A stretch of 64,000 nt of DNA from Combretum micranthum (Eukaryota > Streptophyta > Magnoliopsida > Myrtales > Combretaceae): positions 930,001 through 994,000 of the forward strand of contig JAMXBD010000233.1 in the NCBI GenBank assembly GCA_024138025.1, read 5' to 3'. Below the pieces are notes generated by a model that saw nothing but the letters and a program-made list of their open reading frames with translations, did not search any database and was not told where the DNA came from. The position numbers and the translations under genes were made by a program. Of the stretch, positions 23,495 to 34,088 are shown piece after piece (the stretch's first letter is position 1; each line of letters opens with the position of its first letter).

Positions 23495-23712
23495 TGTTGT
23501 GTTGATAGTAATAATTAATAAGAAAAATAAAGAATACAAGAGAATTTATGTAGCAAGACCAATGCAATTTACGTCTACGGACAAGAAAGAGAATTCTTAT
23601 TCCCCAAGAAAATTGATATAGGGAATGTCTACTAAAACAATAGAAACAACTCTCTCTCTATATATTCATATATATCAAGATGGGTGTTATATAGAATTCA
23701 AGGCACTCAATT
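23495..23712 (-). repeat. copia-2 3' LTR
   Basis: About 218 bp. It begins TGTTGTGTTGATAG and ends CACTCAATT, with the terminal CA altered. It matches the two halves of the 5' LTR, including GAATTCAAGGCACTCAA. Confidence 0.8.
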
Positions 23713-23776
23713 GACTTAAATTACCCATGTCACCACACCCAAGAATAACTCCCTACCATCTAAGTGCCAAAGGGCA

Positions 23777-24250
23777 TCAAGCTATGCGAACATTCACTAA
23801 GTCTAAGCTATGCCTAAACTTCTTTGTAGGCAACGATTTTGTTAACATATATGCTGTAGTTATTTTCTCTATAGAGAACACTTTATCCTTAATGACATCC
23901 CGAATGAAGTTTGACCTGACATCAATATGCCATGATCTTTCATGATAAACTGGATTTTTCGCCAGATTCAATGCACTCTAACTATCACAATAAATGATAG
24001 ATCTATTGACATTCGAACCTAAGCTATTGAAAGGTCGTGCAACTACATACCTTCCTTAACCCCTACTATCAATGACATGTATTCAGCTTTTGTGGTAAAC
24101 AAAGCAACTATAGATTGAAGTGTTACGTTCAAATTGATATCACATTCATAAAGGATAAAGATATAACATGTTTGAGATCTTCTCTTTATAAGGGCTCCAC
24201 TATAGCCAGATGTGTATATCCAACATGGCCACTAGTAGGACCATTAGAAT
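23777..24250 (-). pseudogene. copia-2 RNase H domain, C-terminal part
   Basis: The - strand encodes LAKNPVYHERSWHIDVRSNF then MLTKSLPTKKFRHSLDLVNV, the conserved C-terminus of Ty1/copia RNase H and the end of pol. The stop is near 23777. The N-terminal part, to about 24250, is readable only in fragments. Confidence 0.75.
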
Positions 24251-24900
24251 TATAAACCAAACAAGTATTACCCATGCCTTTCAAGTATTGCATAAATCCA
24301 TTTAACTACCTCCTAATGAACTTTCCAAGGATACTCATAAGCCTACTCACCACACTAACAACATGAACTAAATCTGGCTTAGTGCATACAATAGCGTACC
24401 TCAAGCTCCCAATAGCAAACACACATGGTCTTTGTTTTCAAAATCAAGAAACCCTCCAACTATGTCATATAAATGTGTTCTTCTAAATTCCCATGTAAGA
24501 AAGTAGTTTTCACATCAAGTTGCTCTAATTCGAGATTTAATGCACCTACCATGACTAAAAGAACCCTTATGGTTTTATGGTTCATTATTGGTGAGAATGC
24601 TTCATGATTGGTGAGAATACTTCATGATAATCAATTCCTTCCTTTTTGAAAAACCCTTTGCCATAAGCCTTACCTTGAACCTAGCTAGTGCAACTCCAGG
24701 AATACCTTGTTTTTTCTTAAACACCCATTTGCATCTCACTAGTTTAATAACCTTTGGTAATGGGACAAGATCTCATGTTTTATTCTTCAAAAGAGATTGC
24801 ATCTCCTCATTCATAGCGATAAACCATTTTGATGCTTCTTTGCTCTATACTCCCTCTTTGTATGATTTCAGTTCATTACCATCAACAAAGCATATCTAAC
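24251..24900 (-). pseudogene. copia-2 reverse transcriptase
   Basis: RT fragments on the - strand. KWFIAMNEEMQSLLKN and LPKVIKLVRCKWVFKKK are readable at about 24700-24830, interrupted by an in-frame stop. The region near 24480 corresponds to the FLHGNLEE segment. The YVDD active-site region was not found intact. Confidence 0.65.
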
Positions 24901-25790
24901 AAAATTAGTATCAATGATATTAACACAATCTGCATACCTTAAAGGCTTTATAATTTCTCTTCTTGTTGCTATACTTTTGTGGTTGTTCAGCATGTACATC
25001 TCTAGGCTGTTCTATAAGATTTGTAGTCATTGTTTTTGAAGTTTCAATCTTAAACTCCACTTTTTAGCCAACATCTTGATCTTTATTACTTGAAAGATCA
25101 TCAAGCCCCGCTCTCTAGCGAAACATAGCAAACTCATTAAAAGTGACATCATTGCTAATAATAAATTTTGGGAGTTCTATTGTTTTCAATACACCACAAT
25201 CTTTACCCTTTCATTTCTATTGCATACCCCATAAATATGCATTTCATTGCTCGAGACTCAAGTTTATGATCATCAGCATGAGCATAAGCAGGACAACCAA
25301 ATATATGCAAGCTAGAATAACTAAAGGGAGATCTATTCACTAGATAACAAGTAGCATTAACTGCCTCAACCCAATATTGCTTTAGAAGCCCAATGTTTCA
25401 TTGCATGCATCAAGCATGTTGCAAGAGCATTTAGCTCATGTGTTCTGCAACTACATTTTGTTGTGGTATATGTCATACAGTGTGGTGTCTCACTATACTT
25501 TCCTTTGTGCAAAATTCATTAAATGGTGTATTATAAAATTCTAAGACATTATTTATTTTAAGTGTCTTTACCTATTTCTCGGTACATTTTTCCACCATGG
25601 TCTTCACTCCTTGAACAACCTAAATAATTTATCCTTCGACTTTAGAAAATACAGCTAAAATTTTATGGAGTAGTCATCAAAAACTAACAAAATATCTACA
25701 TCCGTCATGGAATTCGACTGGAAAAGGTCCCCACAAATCTGAATGAATATAATCAAAGATACCTGTAGAAATACACTTGTCATAAATAAA
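24901..25790 (-). pseudogene. copia-2 integrase remnants
   Basis: Position between GAG-pre-integrase and RT, and scattered homologous phrases on the - strand, indicate the integrase core. Several frameshifts and stops interrupt it. The catalytic residues could not be placed with confidence. Confidence 0.55.
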
Positions 25791-26300
25791 CTTCATCATG
25801 TTGCTTACCCATAACACAACTCCTATAGAATTTGAATTTCTTAATTTTGGCACCATCTAACAATCCTTGTTTGCTCAATATTGCAAGTCCTTTCTCGCTC
25901 ATATGAACCAATATGCAATGTCATAATTCTGACAATCATCATGTTGTTGTATAGAACTAAAGACTGATATCGTTCCCATCACTAAATTATCCATCAAGAT
26001 GTAAACACCATGCTGCAATTTACCCTTCATCAATATAAATGCACCTTTGGAAACTCTAATTTGTCTATCTTCATTAGCAAAACTATATCTTTGTTTGTCA
26101 AAGGTACCTAAAAAAAATCAAAATTCTCCATAAATTAGGAACATACCAAGCGCTAAATGTTCTAACCACTCCATTATACATCCTAATCTGCACAAAACCA
26201 CCTTATTTGATACTAAGCTCCTTATCATCACCCAATTTTACACTACCTTTCCACTCTTTGAAAGAAGTAAACAATTCCTTTGAAAAGTTTGTGTGATAAG
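25791..26300 (-). pseudogene. copia-2 GAG-pre-integrase region
   Basis: Around 25790-25910 the - strand reads HMSEKGLAILSKQGLLDGAK then FYRSCVMGKQHDE, matching the GAG-pre-integrase domain with its CxxGK-like motif. Sequence towards 26200 is the protease-to-integrase linker in broken frames. Confidence 0.7.
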
Positions 26301-26559
26301 GTGCACTAGTGTCCATAACCCAAGTATTTGCAGAGTCTAAGGTATTGATTGTTAAAATATCACTGCCTTCACCTTCGTCAGAAGTCTCTTGTACTACAAT
26401 TGCATTTGCTTTACCATTTGATTCCTCCCTTTCATTTCCCTTCTTTCGTTGTAAGCAGTCCCTCCTAATGTTCCCTTTTTCTTTACAATAATAACATCGT
26501 AATACTTTATACCTCAATTTTGAACAGGACTTACTTTTGTTCCCACCATCCCTCTTCAT
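26203..26559 (-). pseudogene. copia-2 zinc knuckle and protease start
   Basis: An open piece of 118 codons. It holds a zinc-knuckle-like CYYCKEKGNIRRDC, where the His of CCHC is replaced by Asn, followed about 60 residues later by ANTWVMDTSAPYHTNF, the copia protease active site (usually DSGAS/DTGAS; here DTSAP). Both substitutions suggest loss of function. It is normally part of one gag-pol polyprotein. Confidence 0.8.
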
Positions 26560-27143
26560 ATTCCTGTCCTTACTAACAACCGATCCTAAACCATTATCAT
26601 TAAAGCCGGAGACTTTTTCTCTTCAATTCCTTGGACTACAAAGCATCCTTCACATCATTAACAAAGATAGTCTCTCTACCATATAACCTTGTAGCAACAA
26701 AATTCTCATATGGATTAGGTAAGGAACATAAAAGATTGATAGCTTGATCCTCATCATCAATTTTAACACCAACAACTTGTAAATCAAGAATGATTCGATT
26801 AAAATTATTAATATGATCATCCTTAAAGTATACAAACACTGCTTTTGATATAATCAATTTGGTAATGATTTCTTATCATACTTTCTAGCTTTTCCCATAA
26901 TGATGTAGCACTTGTTTCATCAACCACCTCTTTTAATACTTCATTAGCTAGACTCAACAAAATTCCTATGTACCTTTCTTATGATATCTTTCTTCTCTTC
27001 TTCAAATCCTCATGAAATTTTTCTTCTCCTTCCAATGCTGTCATATACCCTTGCTAAACAATAAGAGCTTGCATCTTTGCTTTCCACAAAGTGAAATCAT
27101 TTGATCCATTGAATTTTTCAATATAAAATTTATAAGACGACAT
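26560..27143 (-). pseudogene. copia-2 gag (capsid part)
   Basis: The ATG at 27143 (- strand) opens MSSYKFYIEKFNGSNDFTLW, the canonical start of copia gag (UBN2/DUF4219-type), just downstream of the primer-binding site. 26857-26636 carries the later gag portion, including LLCSLPNPYENFVATRLYG. Stops and frameshifts lie between. Confidence 0.75.
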
Positions 27144-27244
27144 CTTTAATAAGCATAAGAAACCCTAAATTTCTAAATTTAAATAGAAACCCTAGATTCC
27201 TAAATTCAAATAGGCACTCTATGTAACTAGGCTTTGATACCAAT

Positions 27245-28591
27245 TGTTGTGTTAACAGCAATAATTAATGAGAAAGAAAAAAGAAAAATAAAGAACATAA
27301 GACAATAGGTAAGACCAATGCGATCTACGACTATGGGGCATGAGAGAGAATTCTAATTCCTCAAGAAAACTAATACAAAGAGTGTCTTCTAAAACCCTAA
27401 AAAAAACTATATATATCCATATATATTCATATATGTAGGGTTTCAATCGAATTTTAAAATAAAGTTTTGCAGCGGAAAATTTAAAACCCTAAAACGGAAT
27501 CCATGCACTTTGATTAAATTAGATACCAAGAGGAATGAATTTGAAAAATATACCTTACAATTTCGTATCCAGAGATTTAAAATCAATCACTTGCAATCTG
27601 GATCTATAAAGCACCACGATTTCATTACACCCTCTATGTAGTTCACACGAACAAGCACACCGAAAAGGAATCACTTTTGCATACTAGCGCAATCTAGAAC
27701 GCTTCTAGATTGATCAGGAAGAATCGAGTTTGTCCTCTCTTATGTTTTTTTCCTCTCTGTTAGGGTTACTGATTTTCTTTGCCGTCTAATGTGACAGTGA
27801 AAAATTATAACCCTAAAGAGACCCTACCACTCCTATTTATAATATGTTAGTATTTTTCTACTGACATTAATGTCCCTAATCTTATTAGGGTTGGACATGA
27901 TAATAACTCTTTTAAAATAATTAAATTATTATCCATAATAATAATTTATTTATTTATTCTTCCTGCCAGTCTCACTTATTGAGGGGCCCAAAGATATCTC
28001 TTTCATAAAGAGAGGGACAAATCCCATCTTAATCACTCAACGTCCTTTACGTGATTCACATTATGCCCAATCAACACCTTTATAATTATTTGGTTAAGAA
28101 CAACGTTTGATTCAGTCGAAACATAATATTTCTCATGTTGGAATCTATGGTGATTTCAGGTCTGAAGATGTATCGACATTGCTATTATGAGAATCACTTA
28201 TGACTCTGGTCCATGTAATGATCTCATAGCGGGTCAATCCAATATATATAGATCTCTAATATATATACTTATGAGTTTTATTTGTATCTCTATACACATA
28301 AACATGTCATAATCATCAAATAAAACTCATACTGGATTTAATTCATCATCATTTCACAATAATGAGAATCCATGAATAAATAGATTATTCATGAATTTTA
28401 TTATAAAGTAAACATCCAAACTTTATAATAAAAATACCTCTAAATTAAAATACACATGAAATAACGATACTTACTAATTGGCCTAGGGCACAATCACTAA
28501 CAATATATATATCCAAATCAGTCTAAATCTAATTATATATATTCATATATATATCAAGTTGGATTTTATAAAGAATTCAAGGCACTCAACA
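27245..28591 (-). repeat. copia-2 5' LTR, interrupted
   Basis: The LTR parts are 27245-27433 and 28508-28591, separated by solo LTR 3. On the - strand the LTR begins TGTTGAGTGCC and ends GTTAACACAACA, followed by AT and the primer-binding site TGGTATCAAAGC. Confidence 0.8.
27434..28502 (-). mobile_element. Solo LTR 3 (copia-like) inside the copia-2 LTR, TSD ATATA
   Basis: A 1069-bp unit. On the - strand it starts TGTTAGTGATTGTGCCCTAG and ends TTGAAACCCTACA, with ATATA on both sides (27429-27433 and 28503-28507). The duplication falls in an (AT)n tract, so alone it is weak evidence; however, the flanking halves rejoin into the LTR seen intact at 23495-23712. It has no coding content. Confidence 0.75.
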
Positions 28592-29977
28592 CTTATGGAT
28601 TGACAAACTATCACCCTCTTATTACAACTAACGAAATTCACATTTCCATATTTGGTTAAAAAAGCAATTTGAATAGATTGAATGCAAAAGGGTTGAAAAT
28701 ATCACATATACTAACATATAAAAAGATCGAACATTAACTATCCATGTTTACTACCTACTCGAGTTTATAAATATGAAATTTGTATTTAGAAATTGATAAT
28801 CTCTTTTCTTTTCTCTGCCTCTTAATTTTAATCATCTCTTATATATTTTTTTTCATATCTATCCTTCCATACTATATGTATTGCAAAACACATGTTGTAT
28901 ACTTACATAACTGATACAATCAAATCATCCTCACTATAAATATGAACCCAATAGATTATTAAGAAACACTCAAACAAGATAAAAATCATTAATGAAAAAA
29001 GGAATAGTGACAATGATAAACACGAAAAATATAATACAAGAAAATGTGCATAAGATCACTCCAACCTCTTTCAAGGGATTGATCCAAAATCAATTAGGAA
29101 AAAGACTTCATCTTATGAGATAATGTTAGAAATATATATATAACAAATATCTAATAAAACCCTTATCAAAGTAGGAACCATATATAAGAAACCATTAGAT
29201 AGAAAAGTATTAAATCAGGTACAATTTATAGTGCATAACGTATGCAAAAGAGGTAACTACAAAACCTACAATGATGCAAGTTCAATGGATCACACCACAT
29301 TGGTGACTTAGTCAAGTATTCAAGAACTTTACTATATGGTAATCATTTGATGTTGTCCAACGATATCATCAGCCACAATCTTTGATTTTGTTCAACTAAA
29401 AATCATATTAGATCACTCTTTATTGAGAAGGAGATTTGTTAGAATCTAACCCTTTAGATCAAAGTTTGAAAATTAAAGTCATCCTTCATATATCTTCATC
29501 TACGGTGGAATTCTACCAAAAGACGTTACAAGCATTAATCTCCTATATAAGCCCTAGCATGTGCACTCAAACAAAAGCATGTTCGTTTTCCCTCCCAAAA
29601 TGTATTGTCATTATTGTCTTGAAACCAAACTTTGTTGTGGTCACCAAGAGGACGAATTCCATTATGCAAAAAGGCTTTAACATATTTCTCTTAAGAACAA
29701 TGTCTTGCATTAAAAAACAAAAAAGATTATGATAAACAATCTATGTTTTTGACACTAATTTGTTATGGTATGTTACTTATATATCCAAAATCCAATTACA
29801 AAATACAACATTAATGATAGTCGAGACAAAAATAATAATAATTAACATTCCAACTCTAATTAGTGGGTGAAAACTACATAAATAGGATTGGCAATCTATT
29901 TTGGGCTAGGGGAAAAAAATACGATCTTTTGATTAAAAAAATTACAAAAGTATGTCCAAATAAAAAATAGTTGTGTG
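28592..29977. other. Intron segment, possible LTR remnant
   Basis: Non-coding. About 28980-29430 shares altered phrases with 11380-12000 (CATCTTATGAGATAATG, CACAATCTTTGATTTTGTTCAA). No gene or defined ends were found. Confidence 0.35.
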
Positions 29978-29993
29978 TGTGTGTTTGTGTGTG

Positions 29994-30026
<33 letters not shown>

Positions 30027-30045
30027 GGGAATGTTGTGGGAGGGT
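29970..30045 (+). repeat. (TG)n tract followed by a 30-base G run
   Basis: TTGTGTGTGTGTGTTTGTGTGTG runs into an uninterrupted G run at 29996-30025, then a G-rich tail (GAGGGAATG, GGGAGGGTGGGG). Open frames read across it are composition artefacts (poly-Pro). The exact run length may be a sequencing or assembly uncertainty. Confidence 0.9.
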
Positions 30046-30802
30046 GGGGTTGTTGGATTGCGTAACTTTAACTTTTCTCTTCAAGAGATGAGTTCAATAC
30101 AATTACATTAAGCTCATCTCTTGAAACAATGAATCTCTCTCTTAACTCATTGATAAATCTTGAAACTTCTAAACCAAAAAAAGAAACAAAAATCCAAGAA
30201 AATACGAAATTGCAAGCTTAAAAAAAAGAAGCAACACGTTATATTCTTTAAACGGTGTTTTTTGAGGTCGAAATGACCTCAACTAGGTTAACCAATGTTG
30301 CAGTTTTAGTATGACCCAAAATCGGTCCTTAGGATTGTGTCATGGGTTCCGTAACTCCTCTCGAATCAAAAGTCATACTTATTTATGCTATACTAGAAAC
30401 CAATTTATGTTTTTATTTATTTTTGGTATATTATTTGTCCCACTAGTCAATGTAACCAAAACTAATCACATCCACATCGATTGAGTAAGAAGAAGATAAA
30501 TTCTGTTCACTATTGCAATAGGCAAGTTAAACCTAAAAAGAGGAATTTAGTATAGTTGTAGTAGAATAGTCTTTTAAGGATACAAGTTCATTGCAATATG
30601 AACTTATTTATTTAAGAAACGAGTTTAACTTATCATTTTTAAGATTATTTTCGATCCAGTGGTATTTTTTATTTTTTATTTTTTATAAATACTTTTCTTT
30701 CCTTATCCCAATCTAGTTTTATTATTTATGGTTGTGTTATTATTAAGGTTTAACAATTGTTTTCTAGATGATTTTATTATTTATCATAAAAGTTACGCTT
30801 CT
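30046..30802. other. Intron segment without a gene
   Basis: AT-rich DNA with no recognisable element or coding region. Confidence 0.4.
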
Positions 30803-31006
30803 AATATGCTTCTTTTAGAATATCTTCGTTTCATTTATATTGCAAAATGTTACTACTTTCTTATAACAAGATTCTAAGCTTTTCTTTGTTATTATTGCTT
30901 TTCCAATATGCGTCTTTTAGAATACCTTCGTTTCATTTATATTGCAAAATGTTACTACTTTCTTATAACAAGATTCTAAGCTTTTCTTTGTTATTATTGT
31001 TTTTCC
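30803..31006 (+). repeat. Tandem duplication, 102-bp unit, two copies
   Basis: Units 30803-30904 and 30905-31006 are almost identical (AATATGC..TCTTTTAGAATA.CTTCG...). The period is a multiple of three, so a short open frame runs through both. That frame has no family resemblance and is probably chance. Confidence 0.9.
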
Positions 31007-31920
31007 TTTGTTTGCTTTGCCATTTAGATTCTAAAATTTACTTTACACAATGTACAATTATTAAAAAAACAAATTATTTAAAACCAGCTTTATCAAGACG
31101 ATGCTAATTGTAAACTCCTGGTATCACAAATGTGGAATTGAATGCATGACTACTAGCTGTACAGCGAGTAGGGCCGATCATTCGGTAGGACCATATGGTG
31201 TGAAAACAAGAACTTGGATCGGTGGGTAGAAGGAGAGGAGGTAATAGTGAAAAGCCATTTTTAGTCGACTTACTACATTGAGCAACAAGGGAAATGGGTG
31301 CTTCACCGAATGGTACCCATGTATGATGTTTGGGAAGAGAGACGCATTTAAGTGGAAAAGAAAGATGAATAAAATATTAAATAGAAAAGAAAAGGAAGGA
31401 AAAATTATAATTTTTTTTTATTATTGTTATTCATAAAGCGAAGTAAGGAACGCAGAGAAATTTGATAATACTTTTTAATTTCTGGTTAAGATTTCATAAA
31501 GAGCCCTGTAATTTAGAAATGCATCTTTGTTTCAAAGGTAAAATAGTAATTTTATTTAAATCCAACCTAATTCTCTATAAAATGAAAGATAATGGTTTCT
31601 TTGGAGTTAAAAAAAAAAAAAACGTTTCACAATAAAATTATTCCTTTCTATTTTGTTGCTTCATTTTTCACCCATGAAAAAATAAATTTATTCCTTTGAT
31701 TTTCTTGCTTGACCATTCTTTCCTTAGTCCAAACATAGTTTAAGGTTCATGACTAAAAGTATCTAGCATCAATAGTCACTAATGTATAGTGGACACCGAG
31801 TGAACTTGATTAGAAAATATAAAGGAAAATAATATTATTACAAAGGAATATAATATTATTGCATAAATACACTCTAAAATTATGCGAAGTGATTGCCTGT
31901 CAAACTAGCTAAATTAAGGG
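31007..31920. other. Intron segment without a gene
   Basis: About 31130-31330 is less AT-rich than its surroundings (for example GCGAGTAGGGCCGATCATTC) but has no usable reading frame. The remainder is AT-rich. Confidence 0.35.
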
Positions 31921-32080
31921 TAATTTGTACATGATCTGCATCTGTATTTTATTGTTATCTTATCTGTTTATAAGTAAAAATATTTGTTTTTTATTTGTAT
32001 CTATTTCTTAACAAATATCTGTTTGAAAAAACAACAATAAAAATGTTAAAACATTATAATAAGATGAAACAAACAGATCC
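31921..32080. mobile_element. MITE copy 3
   Basis: Shares with 5266-5497 the order CTGCATCTGTATTT, TTTGTATCTATTTCTTAACAAAT, and a right end AAACAAACAGATCC. It is more diverged than copy 2, and the left end is poorly defined. Confidence 0.5.
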
Positions 32081-32789
32081 TAAAGATTTTACATGTCAAA
32101 ACTTAGCTAGACAATTACTCAAGCAGTTTATTTCAATTCACAAATAGCTAAATTTTGACTAAAACATCACCCCAAGCTCGAGTTGTATGCAAATCATCTT
32201 GACACCCTTTAAAACCTCTTGTTATATCTCACAATCTATTCATTTTATATCCATTCTTTCTTCCAATAGCAATGTTTTATAATTTCATGATTTGCCCCAA
32301 TATTCTACTTACCTTCAGTATTGATCTTTCCATACTACATGATCATTCTCAATTTTAATAACTAGTGGTTTTTTTTTTTTTTTTGTGATTGCTAATGATA
32401 GATAATAAGGATAATGAGGGATAACTAGTAGAATCATACAAATTATATCGGGTAATAGTTTTTTACAGTCTAGATAGTGTGTTTTAACTATAGTAGTTGT
32501 TTGAAATGTTCTAAAAATATTGTACATACTTTTGAAATTAACTATTAAAGAAATAATTAAAATTAAATTTAGTTAATATTGGTACAAATGTTTGAAATGT
32601 GGTTTATCTTGATGAAGTTCTATTCAAGGTATTACTGTTTTAGAATAATATATATTCAAAGTTTAAATTGAGAAAGGTAATTTATATCTTGAGCGTGTGA
32701 GAAAAATTCTAAATACAAAAAAGGATTTATTAGTACTAACATGTCACATGTCCAAATGAGTGACATATAATTACTAATTTAATTCTATT
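32081..32789. other. Intron segment without a gene
   Basis: AT-rich with a 19-base T run (about 32367-32384). Nothing else was recognised. Confidence 0.4.
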
Positions 32790-33375
32790 TCGACAAATAA
32801 CAATGATGGTACATAAGTTCCATGTAGTGGAGTGGATCTGATCGCAGTGTGACCTTAGAAGAGTAATGTGGAAGCACACACGCAAGGAATGACTAAGAGT
32901 GATAAGGTGGGGTGAAGGAGCAATCAATCTCAAAGAGCTCGAAAGCTCTAGTAATAAGTGGAGAAACTATATAGCATCAAATCCACTATTTTCAAGAAGA
33001 GACGGTGTGTTTTTTGCTCTAAACTCTATTTGATCTCTTGTGAGAGTATTTTGGTAGCACGACTATGTTCCTGTTAATTTCTAGATCCCTTAAATGAGGA
33101 GAACCTCGAGTATTTATAGAGCTTGGCTCTTATTGGCATTCATCGGATCGTATTGACCATCAATGAGCGAGATAAGTCCTCTTAATTGTGGATTTCTCTA
33201 TGGGCTCTTTAGCCTATGGAAAGCCTCCTTAAGTCCATCACCTCCTTGAGAAAGACTGAGAGCGACGAATTGGTTTGGTCCTACAGTTCTTCCTCTAAAC
33301 CCACCATGTCAAATCTCCTTTATTCATCTAAATTTCATGGACATGACTTTCTAAGCTCTGTTACTTAGCCAAAGA
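32790..33375 (-). repeat. LTR-like remnant A
   Basis: Shares the order and spacing of several phrases with 35040-35650: CATCAAATCCACT / CATCAATCCCACT, GAGTATTTATAGAGC / GAGCATTTATAGGGA, TGTCAAATCTCCTTTATTCATC / TATCAAATCTCCCTTGATCATC, and CTGTTACTTAGCCAA / CTGTTACCTTAACCAA. The TATTTATAG-type sequence on the + strand and the lack of coding content fit an old LTR. Ends and polarity are uncertain. Confidence 0.45.
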
Positions 33376-33407
33376 ATCAAAATAATATATATATATATAT
33401 AATTTAT

Positions 33408-33477
33408 GATATGTTAATACTAATAAAACCTTTCTTAATAATACTATATTCTATTAGAAAAAAAACATACTCACATA

Positions 33478-33514
<37 letters not shown>

Positions 33515-33550
33515 ATATGTTAATACTAATAAAACCTTTCTTAATAAATA
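33408..33550 (+). repeat. 106-bp duplication with (AT)n/(TG)n
   Basis: GATATGTTAATACTAATAAA plus following bases occurs at 33408 and again at 33514. The copies are separated by an AT-rich spacer ending in (AT)n(TG)n. It is a local tandem duplication. The remainder to the exon acceptor (33551-33797) is ordinary intron. Confidence 0.85.
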
Positions 33551-33797
33551 CTATATTTTAAATGTTTAAGTTCCTCTTATTACCGGTTAACTTATTTACA
33601 TCTATATGGTTTGTATTACATATTTAATAAAATTTGAAATGGCTTTTCAACTCACTTTTAGCTTTGATTACTTATTTAAATTTATTTGAGAAAAAGTGAC
33701 TTACTGGTTTGAGTTCAATTTATAACATGGATGGGTCAAACTGCTGTCATCTCCTTGCACATTAAAATATTTCAAGGCATCTCATTTTCCATTTCAG

Positions 33798-34088
33798 GTT
33801 GCTTTGGCATCAGGAACAGGGCCATATATAAGCGAAGTAAGACAAGCCCAATATGGGATTAACTTACCCAATGTTAAAACGGTTGATGCAAAGGGCTTAC
33901 CTTTAGAACCCGACGGGCTCCATTTAACAACGCCGGCACAAGTTCAGTTAGGGCAAACATTGGCCAACGCTTTCCTTCACTCCACGCATAGTCGCTTACT
34001 TAAAGTTAGTAAAGGTATAAAAAGTTCTTTTAGTTTGGTGCTGTATTTTTCAGTCGAAGCACTATTTTACTTTATATTTAACATATAA
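33798..34088 (+). CDS. SGNH/GDSL-like carbohydrate esterase, exon 2
   Basis: Encodes residues 201-296 of the esterase started at 6274. It opens VALASGTGPYISEVRQAQYG, as in plant homologues right after the LP(I/F)xQ junction, and holds the catalytic Asp and His in EPDGLHLTTPAQ (Asp239, His242). With Ser35 of exon 1 these complete the SGNH triad. The family normally ends near LANAFL (residue 260). Here the frame runs on through a hydrophobic tail (GIKSSFSLVLYFSVEALFYF) to TAA at 34086-34088. That tail is unusual: either it is real, or a donor at AAAG|GTATAA (about 34014) leads to an exon or UTR not recognised. The exon lies between two related LTR-like remnants. Confidence 0.85.
   Translation, partial: VALASGTGPYISEVRQAQYGINLPNVKTVDAKGLPLEPDGLHLTTPAQVQLGQTLANAFLHSTHSRLLKVSKGIKSSFSLVLYFSVEALFYFIFNI

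Larger units (their letters stand above)
23495..28591 (-). mobile_element. Ty1/copia element with TSD CTTAT (copia-2)
   Basis: Bounded by CTTAT at 23490-23494 and 28592-28596. Its short LTRs (23495-23712; 27245-27433 plus 28508-28591) enclose gag, protease, GAG-pre-integrase, integrase, RT and RNase H remnants in copia order on the - strand. The primer-binding site TGGTATCAAAGC follows the 5' LTR. A third solo LTR (27434-28502) sits inside the 5' LTR. Multiple stops make it inactive. Confidence 0.9.
6874..33797 (+). other. 26.9-kb intron of the esterase gene
   Basis: The donor GTATGT follows CAG at 6873, and the acceptor TTTCCATTTCAG ends at 33797. Both flanking exons are phase 0, and the protein continues seamlessly from LPIFQ to VALASGTG, as expected for this family. 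The intron contains two Ty1/copia elements, one truncated Ty3/gypsy element, three solo LTRs and MITEs. LTR-type elements account for about 18.1 kb of it. All coding elements are on the - strand, antisense to the gene. Correct splicing is inferred and not shown. Confidence 0.75.

Noticed and set aside
27230..27260. tRNA-related sequence near TTTGATACCA
   Set aside because: It is the primer-binding site complementary to initiator tRNA-Met next to the copia LTR, not a tRNA gene.
29896..30084. Poly-proline frame
   Set aside because: Translation of the G run on the opposite strand.
30847..31107. 86-codon frame through the tandem duplication
   Set aside because: The period of 102 keeps the frame open by chance. 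The Leu/Phe-rich text has no domain.
33804..34088. Separate small gene starting at a TTG codon
   Set aside because: The sequence before it (GTTGCT, after an AG acceptor) continues the esterase protein from exon 1, so it is an exon, not its own gene.
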